DNA of 64,000 nucleotides, taken from Microbacterium sp. TNHR37B. Lineage in GTDB: Bacteria; Actinomycetota; Actinomycetes; Actinomycetales; Microbacteriaceae. A program made the translations under genes and the position numbers. Below the pieces are notes generated by a model. The model did no database searches and was not told the origin of the DNA. It saw only the letters and a program-made list of their open reading frames with translations. Shown here one piece after another: positions 36,740 through 45,247 of the stretch (position 1 is the stretch's first letter; each line of letters begins with the position of its first letter). The stretch covers positions 620,001 to 684,000 of the forward strand of contig NZ_LQGV01000001.1 in NCBI RefSeq assembly GCF_001620065.1, given 5' to 3'.

Positions 36740-37336
36740 CTACGGAACGGGGAGCGTCCGTGGTCGCCACGCCTCTCGGCGCGCCTCGAACTGCGAGATC
36801 TTGTCTTCGTTTCGCAGGGTGAGCCCGATGTCATCGAGCCCTTCGAGGAGCCGCCATCTAGTGTAATCGTCGATCTCGAAAGTGAGCCGGAGGTCACCGA
36901 CGACGGCGGTGCGCTCCTGCAGGTCGACCGTCATCCCCGCACCGGGCTGGGCGTCCAGCAGCTGCCAGACCCGCTCGATGTCAGCCTCGGCGACCACGCC
37001 TGTCACGAGGCCCTGCTTGCCGGCGTTGCCGCGGAAGATATCGGCGAACTTGGGGCTGAGCACCACGCGGAAGCCATAGTCGCGCAGCGCCCACACCGCG
37101 TGCTCGCGGCTGGAGCCCGTGCCGAAGTCGGGGCCGGCCACGAGGATGCTCGCGCCGCGGTACGCGTCCTGGTTCAAGACGAATTCTGGGTCGTTTCGCC
37201 AGTTCGCGAACAGCGCGTCCTCGAAGCCGGTCTTGGTGACTCGCTTGAGGTACACCGCGGGGATGATCTGGTCGGTGTCGACGGCGGAGCGCTGCAGCGG
37301 GGCGGCGACACCGGTGTGGGTCGTGAACTTCTCCAT
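36740..37336 (-). CDS. leuD: 3-isopropylmalate dehydratase, small subunit
   Basis: A 198-aa swivelling domain subunit of isopropylmalate isomerase (leucine synthesis). [19 protein letters not shown] and [14 protein letters not shown] are the conserved substrate-recognition motifs. ATG 37336 is used; the longer frame overlaps leuC. It follows leuC after one base. Confidence 0.96.
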   Translation of the reverse strand: MEKFTTHTGVAAPLQRSAVDTDQIIPAVYLKRVTKTGFEDALFANWRNDPEFVLNQDAYRGASILVAGPDFGTGSSREHAVWALRDYGFRVVLSPKFADIFRGNAGKQGLVTGVVAEADIERVWQLLDAQPGAGMTVDLQERTAVVGDLRLTFEIDDYTRWRLLEGLDDIGLTLRNEDKISQFEARREAWRPRTLPVP

Positions 37337-37337
37337 G

Positions 37338-38783
37338 TCAGGCCTCCACGGTCTCTCGCGCGACCAGGTCGCTGGGACTGGCGAGTCTTCCCAGCACGGC
37401 CGTGGCCGCAGCCACCAGGGGCGAGACAAGGTGCGTCCGCCCACCCTTGCCCTGGCGGCCCTCGAAGTTCCGGTTGCTGGTGGACGCGCAGCGCTCCCCC
37501 GGGGCCAGCTGATCGGGGTTCATGCCCAAGCACATCGAACATCCTGCGAAGCGCCATTCGGCGCCGAAGTCGGTGAAGATCTTGTCGAGACCTTCCGCCT
37601 CCGCTTCCAGTCGCACGCGTGCTGATCCCGGAACGACCATCACCCGGACACCGTCCGCCTTCGTCCGGCCTTTCACGATCGATGCGAACTGTCGCAGGTC
37701 CTCGATCCGGCTGTTCGTGCAGGAGCCCATGAAGACCGCGTCGACGGGAACCTCCTTCAGCGGCGTGCCCGCGCGCAGATCCATGTATTCCAACGCCCGC
37801 TCGGCGGCGGCGCGTTCGTTCGGGTCGGCGATGGTCGACGGATCGGGGACGACGTCGTTGAGCGACACGCCCTGGCCGGGGTTCGTCCCCCAGGTGACGA
37901 ACGGCTCCAGCTCGCCGGCATCGAGGAACACCTCGGCGTCGTAGACCGCGCCCTCATCGGACGGAAGCGTGCGCCAGTACGCGACGGCGTCGTCCCAGTC
38001 CTGGCCGGTGGGCGCGTGAGGCCGGCCCTTGACGTAGGCGAACGTCGTCTCGTCGGGTGCGACCATGCCGGCGCGCGCTCCCGCCTCGATCGACATGTTG
38101 CAGATGGTCATCCGGCCCTCCATCGACAGCGCCCGGATGGCGCTGCCGCGGAACTCCAGCACGTAGCCCTGACCGCCGTTCGCGCCGATCTTGGCGATGA
38201 TGGCCAGGATGATGTCCTTCGCGCTGACGCCCGGCTTCACCTCTCCCTCGACCGTGATGGCCATCGTCTTGAAGGGTGTGAGCGGCAGGGTCTGCGTCGC
38301 CAGGACGTGCTCGACCTCGCTCGTGCCGATACCGAACGCCATGGCGCCGAACGCTCCGTGGGTGCTCGTGTGCGAGTCGCCGCACACGACCGTGATACCC
38401 GGCATCGTGAGGCCCAGCTGGGGACCGACCACGTGGACGATGCCCTGTTCCTTGTCCCCCAGGGAATGGAGCCGCACGCCGAACTCGTCGGCGTTGCGAC
38501 GCAGCGTCTCGATCTGGGTGCGGCTGGTGAGGTCGGCGATCGGCTTGTCGATGTCGAGCGTGGGCGTGTTGTGGTCCTCGGTCGCGATCGTGAGGTCGAG
38601 CCGGCGCACGGGCCGACCCTCCGCACGGAGACCGTCGAACGCCTGGGGGCTCGTGACCTCGTGCAGCAGGTGCAGGTCGATGTAGATCAGGTCAGGCTGT
38701 CCGTCTTCGCCCTTGACGACGAGGTGGTCCTCCCAGACCTTCTCGGCGAGCGTGCGGGGACGGTCGGGAATCGGGGTGCTCAT
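37338..38783 (-). CDS. leuC: 3-isopropylmalate dehydratase, large subunit
   Basis: A 481-aa aconitase-family subunit carrying the [4Fe-4S] cluster: cysteines in MGSCTNSR and [24 protein letters not shown] is the family motif. ATG 38783 with AGGAGAA about 12 bases upstream is chosen over an upstream ATG. A leucine-codon leader peptide and a long hairpin lie directly upstream, suggesting attenuation by leucine supply. Confidence 0.96.
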   Translation of the reverse strand: MSTPIPDRPRTLAEKVWEDHLVVKGEDGQPDLIYIDLHLLHEVTSPQAFDGLRAEGRPVRRLDLTIATEDHNTPTLDIDKPIADLTSRTQIETLRRNADEFGVRLHSLGDKEQGIVHVVGPQLGLTMPGITVVCGDSHTSTHGAFGAMAFGIGTSEVEHVLATQTLPLTPFKTMAITVEGEVKPGVSAKDIILAIIAKIGANGGQGYVLEFRGSAIRALSMEGRMTICNMSIEAGARAGMVAPDETTFAYVKGRPHAPTGQDWDDAVAYWRTLPSDEGAVYDAEVFLDAGELEPFVTWGTNPGQGVSLNDVVPDPSTIADPNERAAAERALEYMDLRAGTPLKEVPVDAVFMGSCTNSRIEDLRQFASIVKGRTKADGVRVMVVPGSARVRLEAEAEGLDKIFTDFGAEWRFAGCSMCLGMNPDQLAPGERCASTSNRNFEGRQGKGGRTHLVSPLVAAATAVLGRLASPSDLVARETVEA

Positions 38784-38838
38784 GTGTCTCGTTCTCCTGG
38801 AAGGGGCAGTGCCCACGGATTCAGGCCCGCGTCGGACT

Positions 38839-38877
38839 CCGCGACGAGAGAGGGCTCAGAACGAGTTCTCGTCGCGG
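38839..38877 (-). promoter_or_regulatory. leuC leader hairpin (putative attenuator)
   Basis: A perfect 11-bp inverted repeat, CCGCGACGAGA on the minus strand (38877-38867) pairing with TCTCGTCGCGG (38849-38839), with a 17-nt loop. The 5' arm lies within the last codons of the leader peptide, just after its leucine codons, so ribosome position would control whether the stem forms. Confidence 0.6.
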
Positions 38878-38906
38878 CCGATAAGGAGAAGGCGAGCGAT
38901 CCGCAC
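38856..38906 (-). CDS. leu leader peptide (16 aa, three consecutive Leu codons)
   Basis: GTG 38906 to TGA 38856 encodes 16 residues, M-RIARLLLIGRDENSF, with Leu-Leu-Leu encoded by CTT-CTC-CTT. It starts 7 bases after an extended -10 element, so the mRNA could begin at this GTG (leaderless translation). It lies 72 bases upstream of leuC. Leucine-rich leaders before leu genes are known from other Actinobacteria. Confidence 0.62.
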   Translation of the reverse strand: MRIARLLLIGRDENSF

Positions 38907-38912
38907 CGGCTC

Positions 38913-38921
38913 AGATTACCA
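38913..38921 (-). promoter_or_regulatory. leuC promoter (extended -10)
   Basis: TGGTAATCT on the minus strand (38921-38913) is an extended -10. No good -35 is visible. The expected start coincides with the GTG of the leader peptide. Confidence 0.5.
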
Positions 38922-38941
38922 CCGCGACGACGCTACCCGGT

Positions 38942-40015
38942 TCATCGAGGACCAGCGCTCCTCGTGCCGTCGACCGTCGGCGGCGTGCCCTTCTCCTCGG
39001 CGACCGCTGCCGCTGCCGCCTCCGCCCCGCCCGCCCGACGCTCGCGGGCGGAGGCGGCGAGGCTGGCGACCGTGGCGACCGTCATGGCCACCACGATCAC
39101 GCCGAGCGACATCCACGTGCTGATCTCCGGAGCCCACTCGATGTGCTCGCCCCCGTTGATGAAGGCCACCTCGTTGACGTGCATGGCGTGGAAGACGAGC
39201 TTGACGCCGATGAAGGCCAGGATGAACGCGATCCCGAAATGCAGGTAACGGAGCCGGTCGAGCAGATCCCCCAGCAAGAAGTAGAGCTGGCGCAGCCCCA
39301 TGAGGGCGAACAGATTCGCGGTGAAGACGATGAACGGGCTCTGAGTGATGCCGAAGATCGCCGGGATCGAGTCGATCGCGAACAGCAGGTCGGTGACGCC
39401 GATCGCCGCGAAGACGATGATCATCGGCGTCCACATCTTCTTCCCCGCTACGACCGTGCGAACCTTCGCACCGTCGTACTCGTCGGAGATGTCGATCGCG
39501 CGACGCAGGACTCGCACGATGAAGCTCTCGCGCTGCACGTCGTCGTCGTGATCGCCGCCCGGGAAAGCCTGCCGCCAGGCGGTCCACACGAGGAACGCAC
39601 CGAAGATGTAGAACACCCAGCTGAACTGCTCGATGATCGCGGCGCCCGCGAGGATGAAGAGCCCCCGCAGCACGAGGGCGACGATGATCCCGACCATCAG
39701 CACTTCCTGCTGATACCGCCTCGGCACCGAGAACTGACCCATGATCAAGACGAACACGAAGAGGTTGTCGATCGACAGGCTGTACTCGGTCAGCCATCCC
39801 GCGACGAATTGGCCCGCGTACTCCCCGCCCGCGAACATCCACATCAACCCGGCGAAGATGAGCGCCAGGGTGACGTAGAAGACGACCCAGAGCGTCGACT
39901 CGCGCGTGGAGGGGATGTGTGGTCGGCGCAGGATGATGAGGAGGTCTGCCGCGAGGATGAGCGTGAGGACGACGAGCGCGCCGATCTCGAACCAGACGGG
40001 AAGGTCGAGGTCCAT
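38942..40015 (-). CDS. TerC/Alx family integral membrane protein
   Basis: A 357-aa protein with about eight or nine hydrophobic segments and the TerC family motifs: EYSLSIDNLFVFVLI with its paired acidic residue, and GVTDLLFAIDSIPAIFGIT. TerC proteins are linked to manganese export and metalation of exported enzymes, and in some bacteria to tellurite resistance. The C-terminal 40 residues are Ala/Glu-rich and cytosolic. A probable manganese riboswitch precedes it, which supports a manganese role. Confidence 0.93.
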   Translation of the reverse strand: MDLDLPVWFEIGALVVLTLILAADLLIILRRPHIPSTRESTLWVVFYVTLALIFAGLMWMFAGGEYAGQFVAGWLTEYSLSIDNLFVFVLIMGQFSVPRRYQQEVLMVGIIVALVLRGLFILAGAAIIEQFSWVFYIFGAFLVWTAWRQAFPGGDHDDDVQRESFIVRVLRRAIDISDEYDGAKVRTVVAGKKMWTPMIIVFAAIGVTDLLFAIDSIPAIFGITQSPFIVFTANLFALMGLRQLYFLLGDLLDRLRYLHFGIAFILAFIGVKLVFHAMHVNEVAFINGGEHIEWAPEISTWMSLGVIVVAMTVATVASLAASARERRAGGAEAAAAAVAEEKGTPPTVDGTRSAGPR

Positions 40016-40044
40016 TCGGGCCTTTCAGAGGGGTGACGAAACGT

Positions 40045-40138
40045 CGAAAGTCTCTCCCCCGCTGTCGCGGCGCGCGCCCGGGGCCCCGACGACGGAGCCC
40101 GTGATGACGGACGCGCGAGTCCGGGATACTCCCTCTCG
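40045..40138 (-). ncRNA. Probable yybP-ykoY (manganese) riboswitch upstream of terC
   Basis: On the minus strand the region opens with CGAGAGGGAGTATCCC (from 40138) and closes with GGGGAGAGACTTTCG (to 40045). CGAGAG and CTTTCG can form the P1 helix. GGGAGTA and GAGAGAC resemble the two conserved internal strands of the yybP-ykoY family, which sits upstream of terC/alx genes in many bacteria. The GC-rich interior can form the inner helices. It ends 29 bases before the terC ATG, so control could be at translation. Based on remembered consensus, not a covariance search. Confidence 0.62.
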
Positions 40139-40146
40139 CACAGGCA

Positions 40147-40152
40147 AGGATA
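40147..40152 (-). promoter_or_regulatory. terC -10 element
   Basis: TATCCT on the minus strand, 8 bases before the riboswitch P1. The predicted start is just upstream of the aptamer, as expected if the aptamer begins the transcript. The -35 is not clear. Confidence 0.4.
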
Positions 40153-40228
40153 GCGCGCGCGGGCGACGACCAGACGCGGACTGTGAGACGGTCTGGGGAG
40201 AACGGACACCTCCCTCGTGAGAGACGAT

Positions 40229-40813
40229 ATGGAGACCATGACGGATCCGACCGCCCGGGGCGATACCGGACAGAGCGACGCAGAACTGGTCGCGGCGGCG
40301 GCGAGTGGCAACGCCCTTGCCTTCCGCGCCCTCTATCGCGCCTACGCGCGGCCGGTCTATTGGGTCGCGCACGGTCTGGTCGGCAACGCGGCGGATGCGG
40401 AGGAAGTCATGCAGGAGACGTTCCTCACGGCCTGGCGAAAGCTCCCCGGGATGACGTTGGAGGGCGAGTCCGCCCTCCCGTGGCTCGTGACGATCTGCCG
40501 GTTCCAGAGCGCGAACCGGATCCGGCGGCAGCAACGCGACCGTGCGAACACCGCCGCCGCCGTCGACGAGACGATTCCGGCGACGGTCGACGTGGAGCAC
40601 CAGGTCATCACGGCGCAGCTGACGGAGCGCATCTTGCGCGAAGTCGCGACCCTCAGCGCGCTGGACCAGGAGATCTTCCGTCTGTGCGCCGCCGAAGGGT
40701 ACGCGTATGAGGCAGCGGCCGAGCAACTCGGCGTCAGCCACGGCGCCGTCCGCAATCGACTCTCCCGCATCCGCACGCGTCTGCGGAGCGCCATCGAACC
40801 GGAGGGAAGGTGA
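40229..40813 (+). CDS. ECF-type sigma-70 family RNA polymerase sigma factor
   Basis: A 194-aa sigma factor with region 2 (ALAFRALYRAYARPVYWVAHGLVGNAADAEEV, broken here as a single helix bundle at about 25-85) and region 4 (YAYEAAAEQLGVSHGAVRNRLSR at about 160-185). The start could be ATG 40229, ATG 40238 or GTG 40217; I use 40229 because GAGAG lies about 7 bases upstream. The stop overlaps the preferred or alternative start region of the DUF4349 gene (GTGA at 40810), so the pair is coupled. The DUF4349 membrane protein may act as its anti-sigma factor. Confidence 0.88.
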   Translation: METMTDPTARGDTGQSDAELVAAAASGNALAFRALYRAYARPVYWVAHGLVGNAADAEEVMQETFLTAWRKLPGMTLEGESALPWLVTICRFQSANRIRRQQRDRANTAAAVDETIPATVDVEHQVITAQLTERILREVATLSALDQEIFRLCAAEGYAYEAAAEQLGVSHGAVRNRLSRIRTRLRSAIEPEGR

Positions 40814-40818
40814 ACGCC

Positions 40819-41919
40819 ATGAACGCCGACGACACGGAGCTTCCTCCGCTGAGCGACGCGCGAGTCCGCGAGATCGAGGAGAGCCTGCTCGCCACGATCC
40901 ACGAGGAGGGACGGCGCGATTCCCGGCCGAAGGCGCACCCGGTTCGGCGGCGACGTAGGTGGGTGGCGGGCGCCACCGCTGCGGCCGCCGTCGTCGTGGC
41001 TGCCGCCGTCATCGCGCCGTCGCTGCCCGGCCTCCTGGGGCGGAACGCGACCGCCGGCTCCGCGCCCGCCGGCGGCGTGGTGGGCCTGCAGCAGGCAGAG
41101 GGGGGACGCGACTTGTCGGGACAGACCGCCCCGCACCCGGTGGCTCCGGTGACCGGTGACCAGGGCGTGAACACCCACGATCGGGAGATCATCGCGACGG
41201 CCACCGCATCGGTCGTCGTGGACGACGCCCGCGCGGCCGCGGACGCGATCGGGAAGGACGCCGTCGCACGAGGCGGGTATGTCGAGGCGATGAGCCTCGG
41301 ATCCGGGGGCACGCTTCCGATGCGAGACGGTGAGGGGTTCGTCCCCGAAGGCGGTGCGATGGCTGTTTCCGACGCGTGGATCACCGTCCGGGTGCCCGCC
41401 GCGCAACTGACCGAGGCCACGACGGCGCTCGGCACACTCGGGGAGGTCACCTCGTCGCAGGTCGATCGCCGCGACGTCACCTCCGAGGCCGTCGACCTCC
41501 GGGCGCGCGTGTCCGCCCTCGAAGCCTCGGTGGATCGCCTCACGACGCTGATCTCCCAGGCGGACTCGACGGCGGACCTGCTCGCCGCGGAAGAGGCCCT
41601 GTCCTCCCGTCAGGCCGATCTGGAGTCTCTGCAGCAGCAGCTGACCCAGTTGGAGGACCAGGTGGGCATGTCGAGTCTCACGGTGTCGCTGACCACTCCC
41701 GCGCCGGCCGTCACCCCCGATCCCGCCGGATTCGGCGACGGCGTCGCCGCGGGATGGAACGGACTGCTCGTCGCCCTCAACGCCCTCGTCGTCGCCGTCG
41801 GCTTCCTGCTCCCCTGGCTGGGGCTGATCGCGCTCGCGATCCTCGTCGTCTGGCTCATCCGGCGTCGTCGCGGCGGCCGTGCCCGTGCCCGCGTCGCCGA
41901 GGTTTCGACGGAGGACTGA
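40819..41919 (+). CDS. DUF4349 membrane protein, putative anti-sigma partner
   Basis: A 366-aa membrane protein. A cytosolic acidic/basic N-terminus of about 47 residues is followed by TM helix 48-69. An extracytoplasmic DUF4349 domain (NTHDREIIATATASVVVDD to SQVDRRDVTSEAVDL) comes next, then a coiled coil at about 217-275, one or two C-terminal helices near 318-350, and a very basic tail (RRRRGGRARAR). ATG 40819 has GGAAGG 8 bases upstream; a GTG at 40810 overlapping the sigma stop is the alternative. Translational coupling to the ECF sigma gene suggests control of that factor, which is inference. Confidence 0.82.
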   Translation: MNADDTELPPLSDARVREIEESLLATIHEEGRRDSRPKAHPVRRRRRWVAGATAAAAVVVAAAVIAPSLPGLLGRNATAGSAPAGGVVGLQQAEGGRDLSGQTAPHPVAPVTGDQGVNTHDREIIATATASVVVDDARAAADAIGKDAVARGGYVEAMSLGSGGTLPMRDGEGFVPEGGAMAVSDAWITVRVPAAQLTEATTALGTLGEVTSSQVDRRDVTSEAVDLRARVSALEASVDRLTTLISQADSTADLLAAEEALSSRQADLESLQQQLTQLEDQVGMSSLTVSLTTPAPAVTPDPAGFGDGVAAGWNGLLVALNALVVAVGFLLPWLGLIALAILVVWLIRRRRGGRARARVAEVSTED

Positions 41920-41928
41920 CCCAGGAGA

Positions 41929-41968
41929 ACGACAGAACGCCCGGTCAGAAGACCGGGCGTTCTGTCGT
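41929..41968. terminator. Strong terminator between DUF4349 gene and tRNA-Glu
   Basis: A perfect 18-bp stem, ACGACAGAACGCCCGGTC (41929-41946) with its complement (41951-41968), and a 4-nt loop AGAA. It ends the DUF4349 transcript and, being symmetric, also the tRNA-Glu transcript from the other strand. Confidence 0.85.
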
Positions 41969-41970
41969 GT

Positions 41971-42046
41971 TGGTGACCCCAGCGGGATTCGAACCCGCGT
42001 TACCGCCGTGAGAGGGCGGCGTACTAGGCCGCTATACGATGGGGCC
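41971..42046 (-). tRNA. tRNA-Glu (anticodon CTC)
   Basis: A 76-nt cloverleaf with the CCA end encoded (41973-41971). The acceptor stem pairs GGCCCCA with TGGGGTC (one G-U pair). The anticodon stem CCGCC/GGCGG holds the loop CTCTCAC with anticodon CTC, and the T-loop is GTTCGAATC. Its GluRS (gltX) is encoded elsewhere in the window. Confidence 0.95.
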
Positions 42047-42141
42047 GATCAGGCAACCGTTCGATTATGCCATGCCGCGCACGCCCTCGCCAAATCGAGG
42101 AGCGGCTTGCTCGCACCGCGCGTACGGCGTTGACTGGTCGC

Positions 42142-42780
42142 ATGCGCGTCACGAAACACGAACATGCCTGCCTTCGTCTGGAGTCGGAGGGAAGGACCCT
42201 GATCATCGACCCGGGCGCCTTCACGTTGCCGCTCCACGATCTGGACAAAGTGGTCGCCATCGTGCTCACTCACGAGCACCCGGACCACTGGACCCCCGAG
42301 CACCTCGACCGGCTCCTCACCGCGTTCCCCGACGCCGTCGTCTACGGTCCCGAAGGCGTCGCCACAGCGGTGGCTGAGCACCCGGTCACCGTAGTCTCGC
42401 CCGGCGACACGGTCACCGCGGGGCCGTTCACCCTGTCTTTCTACGGGGGCACCCACAACGTGATCCACGAGTCGATCCCGACGATCGACAACCTCGGGGT
42501 TCTCGTCAACGGGGAGTTCTACTATCCCGGCGACTCCTACGCCGTGCCCGAGGGCGTCGAGGTGGGGCTGCTCGCTGCGCCCATCGGCGCCCCGTGGCTG
42601 AAGATAGGCGAGGCGATCGACTTCGTCCTGGCCGTCGGTCCCCGGCGCGCCTTCGGCACGCACGAGATGACCCTGTCGCGGGTCGGGCTCGACATGCACC
42701 GCGCGCGGCTCACCTGGGCGACGGAGCAGGGCGGCGGAGAGTTCCTCTCCCTCGAACCCGGCGAGTCGACCGACCTCTGA
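42142..42780 (+). CDS. Metallo-beta-lactamase-fold hydrolase (UlaG-like)
   Basis: A 212-aa protein with the metal motif THEHPDHW (H44, H46, D48, H49), YGGTHNVIHE and YYPGDSY, and a C-terminal FGTHEM. The pattern resembles UlaG-like MBL proteins with an N-terminal H-x-x-L core (KHEHACLRLES). Substrate unknown; relatives include phosphodiesterases and lactonases. The start is ATG 42142, because homology begins there; an upstream open frame overlaps the region before tRNA-Glu. Confidence 0.85.
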   Translation: MRVTKHEHACLRLESEGRTLIIDPGAFTLPLHDLDKVVAIVLTHEHPDHWTPEHLDRLLTAFPDAVVYGPEGVATAVAEHPVTVVSPGDTVTAGPFTLSFYGGTHNVIHESIPTIDNLGVLVNGEFYYPGDSYAVPEGVEVGLLAAPIGAPWLKIGEAIDFVLAVGPRRAFGTHEMTLSRVGLDMHRARLTWATEQGGGEFLSLEPGESTDL

Positions 42781-42797
42781 CGATCTCCGCCAGACGC

Positions 42798-42831
42798 ACG
42801 AAAGCCGCGGGAAAACTCCCGCGGCTTTCGT
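42798..42831. terminator. Bidirectional terminator between MBL gene and ptsH
   Basis: A perfect 15-bp stem, ACGAAAGCCGCGGGA (42798-42812) with its complement (42817-42831), and a loop of AAAC. It lies between convergent genes and ends 15 bases before the ptsH stop. Confidence 0.85.
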
Positions 42832-42846
42832 GTCTCCGGTGACGGA

Positions 42847-43116
42847 TTACTCGGCGTCGTGGTCGGTCTCGAGAAACGCCACCAGGCTGTCGAGCGCCTC
42901 TTCGGCACCGTCGCCCTCGGCCTTGAGTGTCACGACCGTGCCCTGCGTGGCGCCGAGACCCATGAGGGTCAGGATGCTGCCGGCGTTGAGGTCGGGGCCG
43001 CCGTCGACCGCGATGGTCACGGGCACTCCGGTCGCCTGGACCGCCTGCACAAAGAGCTTCGCGGGACGGGCGTGCAGCCCGGAGCTGCTCGCGACGGTGG
43101 CGGTGCGTTCTGCCAT
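42847..43116 (-). CDS. ptsH: Phosphocarrier protein HPr
   Basis: An 89-aa HPr that passes phosphate from enzyme I to EII proteins. The phosphorylated histidine is in SSGLHARPA (His15-16 region). The Ser46-like site (NAGSILTLMGLGA) is present, though HPr kinase is usually absent from Actinobacteria. AGGAGG precedes the ATG. It ends the fruR-fruK-fruA-ptsH series. Confidence 0.95.
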   Translation of the reverse strand: MAERTATVASSSGLHARPAKLFVQAVQATGVPVTIAVDGGPDLNAGSILTLMGLGATQGTVVTLKAEGDGAEEALDSLVAFLETDHDAE

Positions 43117-43146
43117 GGTGTTCCTCCTAGGTTCAGTCCTTCGAGA

Positions 43147-45222
43147 CTATGCGGCGACGGCGCCCTGCGGTACTTCGACGCGACCGTCGATAACCGCCGG
43201 TGCGGGGCGGCGACGTGCGAACCGCTTCAGGAGCACGACCGACACCGCGCTGACGACCGTGCCGACGGCGATGGCGAGGAGCCACAGCCAGAAGCTGTCG
43301 ATGGCGAAGAACACGAAGACACCGCCGTGGGGCGCCTTCGACGTCACGGCGAAGGCCATGGACAGGGCGCCGGTGACGGCGCCGCCGATCATCGAGGCGG
43401 GGATGACGCGCAGCACGTCGGCCGCGGCGAACGGGATCGCGCCTTCGGAGATGAAGGCAGCGCCGAGGAGCCACGCCGCCTTGCCGTTCTCGCGCTCCGG
43501 CTCGGTGAACAGGCCGCGGCCGAGCACGGTCGAGGCGAGGGCCATGGCGAGGGGCGGAACCATGCCTGCCGCCATGACGGCCGCCATGATCTGCAGGTAG
43601 CGCTCGTCGCCCGCGATGCCCAGGGCCAGGTTCGCCGTCGCGAAGCCGTAGGCGACCTTGTTGACGGGTCCTCCGAGGTCGAAACACATCATGAGACCGA
43701 GGATCGCGCCCAGGATGATGACACCGGCACCGGTGAGGCTGCCCAGCCAGTCGTTGAGCACCGACATGAGCCACGCGATCGGACCGCCCAGCACCATGAG
43801 CATCAGCCCGGACGCGAAGATCGAGGCCAGCAGCGGGATGATCACGACCGGCATCAGACCGCGGAGCCAGCGCGGCACGTCGAAGCTGTTGAGCCACCAC
43901 GCCGCAACACCGGCGAGGAGACCGCCGACGATACCTCCGAGGAAGCCCGCGCCCATGAACGCGGCGACGGCGCCGGCGACGAATCCGGGCGCGATGCCCG
44001 GGCGGTCGGCGATGCCGAAGGCGATGTAGCCCGCGAGCGCGGGGACGAGGAAGCCGAACGACAGTCCACCGATCTGGAAGGCGACCGCGCCGAGATACTG
44101 CCCCAGCGGCCCGAGCGGCGAGACGATGTCGGTCGTCGGCAGGTTCCAGAGCGTCGAGTTCTGCAGGGTGAAGACCGCGTTGCTGACACCGCTCGCGTGC
44201 GCGGAGGCGATCTGATAGCCGCCGAGGAGGAAGCCGAGCGCGATCAGCAGGCCACCGCCGGCGACGAACGGGATCATGTAGCTCACGCCGGTGAGGAGTG
44301 CCCGCTTGACGCTTCCCCCGAGGGATGTCGGGGCCGCCGAGGCGGTCGCGGCAGAGGTGGCACTTCCGGAGACCCGAGCCGCGGAAGGGTTGCGCGCAGC
44401 GGCCACGGCCTCGGCGATCAGCTGCGCGGGTTGCTCGATCCCCCGCTTGACGCCGGCGCGGACGACCGGCTTCCCGGCGAAGCGCTGCTGCTCGCGGACA
44501 TCCACGTCGACGGCGAAGATCACCGCATCGGCCTGGTCGATGAGCTTCTGGTCGATCGCCTTGTAGCCGCTGGATCCTTGGGGCTCGACGACGAGGTCGA
44601 TGCCCTCCTTCTGGCCCGCGGCGGTGAGGGCGTCCGCGGCCATGAAGGTGTGCGCGATCCCGGTCGCGCACGCGGTGACGGCGACGATCCGAGCCGGACG
44701 TCCATCGACGAGGAGCTTCTCGTCGGGCGCGGCCGGCGCCGCCGCCGTGGGGGCGGCAGCGGGCGCCGGCGCGTCGGAGACGGCCTCGGAGACGAGGGCG
44801 ACGATCTCGTCCGCCGTGGAGGCCGAGCGCAGTCCCGCGGTGAAGTCGTCCTTCATGAAGCTGCGCGCGAGGCGCGACAGCATCGCGAGGTGCTCTTCGG
44901 CCGCCGTGTCCGGAGCCGCGATGAGAAAGACGAGGTCGGCGGGTCCGTCGGGCGCGCCGAAGTCGACACCCGGCGTCAGCCGGGCGAACGCCAGCGTCGC
45001 GCGGGTGACGGCGGGACTCTTCGCGTGGGGAATGGCGATCCCGCCGGGAAGACCGGTCTCGTCCTTCTCCTCACGCGCCCATGCGTCGGCGGCGAGGGCT
45101 GCCGCATCGGTCGCCCTCCCCTGTGCGGCGACGCGGGCCGCGAGAGCCTCGATGACCGCGCGCTTGTCTGCGCCGAGGGGTTCGTCGAGGCTGACGAGCT
45201 CCGCGTTGATGATCTCTGACAC
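43147..45222 (-). CDS. fruA: PTS fructose transporter, fused EIIABC
   Basis: A 691-aa fructose permease with domains in the order IIA (1-150, phosphorylated His66 in AIPHAKSP), an Ala/Pro linker, IIB (175-275, Cys185 in VTACATGIAHTF) and IIC (about 315-680, eight or more membrane segments). It brings in fructose as fructose-1-phosphate. The GTG start has GGAGG 5 bases upstream. It follows fruK after 25 bases. Confidence 0.95.
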   Translation of the reverse strand: MSEIINAELVSLDEPLGADKRAVIEALAARVAAQGRATDAAALAADAWAREEKDETGLPGGIAIPHAKSPAVTRATLAFARLTPGVDFGAPDGPADLVFLIAAPDTAAEEHLAMLSRLARSFMKDDFTAGLRSASTADEIVALVSEAVSDAPAPAAAPTAAAPAAPDEKLLVDGRPARIVAVTACATGIAHTFMAADALTAAGQKEGIDLVVEPQGSSGYKAIDQKLIDQADAVIFAVDVDVREQQRFAGKPVVRAGVKRGIEQPAQLIAEAVAAARNPSAARVSGSATSAATASAAPTSLGGSVKRALLTGVSYMIPFVAGGGLLIALGFLLGGYQIASAHASGVSNAVFTLQNSTLWNLPTTDIVSPLGPLGQYLGAVAFQIGGLSFGFLVPALAGYIAFGIADRPGIAPGFVAGAVAAFMGAGFLGGIVGGLLAGVAAWWLNSFDVPRWLRGLMPVVIIPLLASIFASGLMLMVLGGPIAWLMSVLNDWLGSLTGAGVIILGAILGLMMCFDLGGPVNKVAYGFATANLALGIAGDERYLQIMAAVMAAGMVPPLAMALASTVLGRGLFTEPERENGKAAWLLGAAFISEGAIPFAAADVLRVIPASMIGGAVTGALSMAFAVTSKAPHGGVFVFFAIDSFWLWLLAIAVGTVVSAVSVVLLKRFARRRPAPAVIDGRVEVPQGAVAA

Positions 45223-45247
45223 GGTGACCTCCAGTGGTCGATGATTC

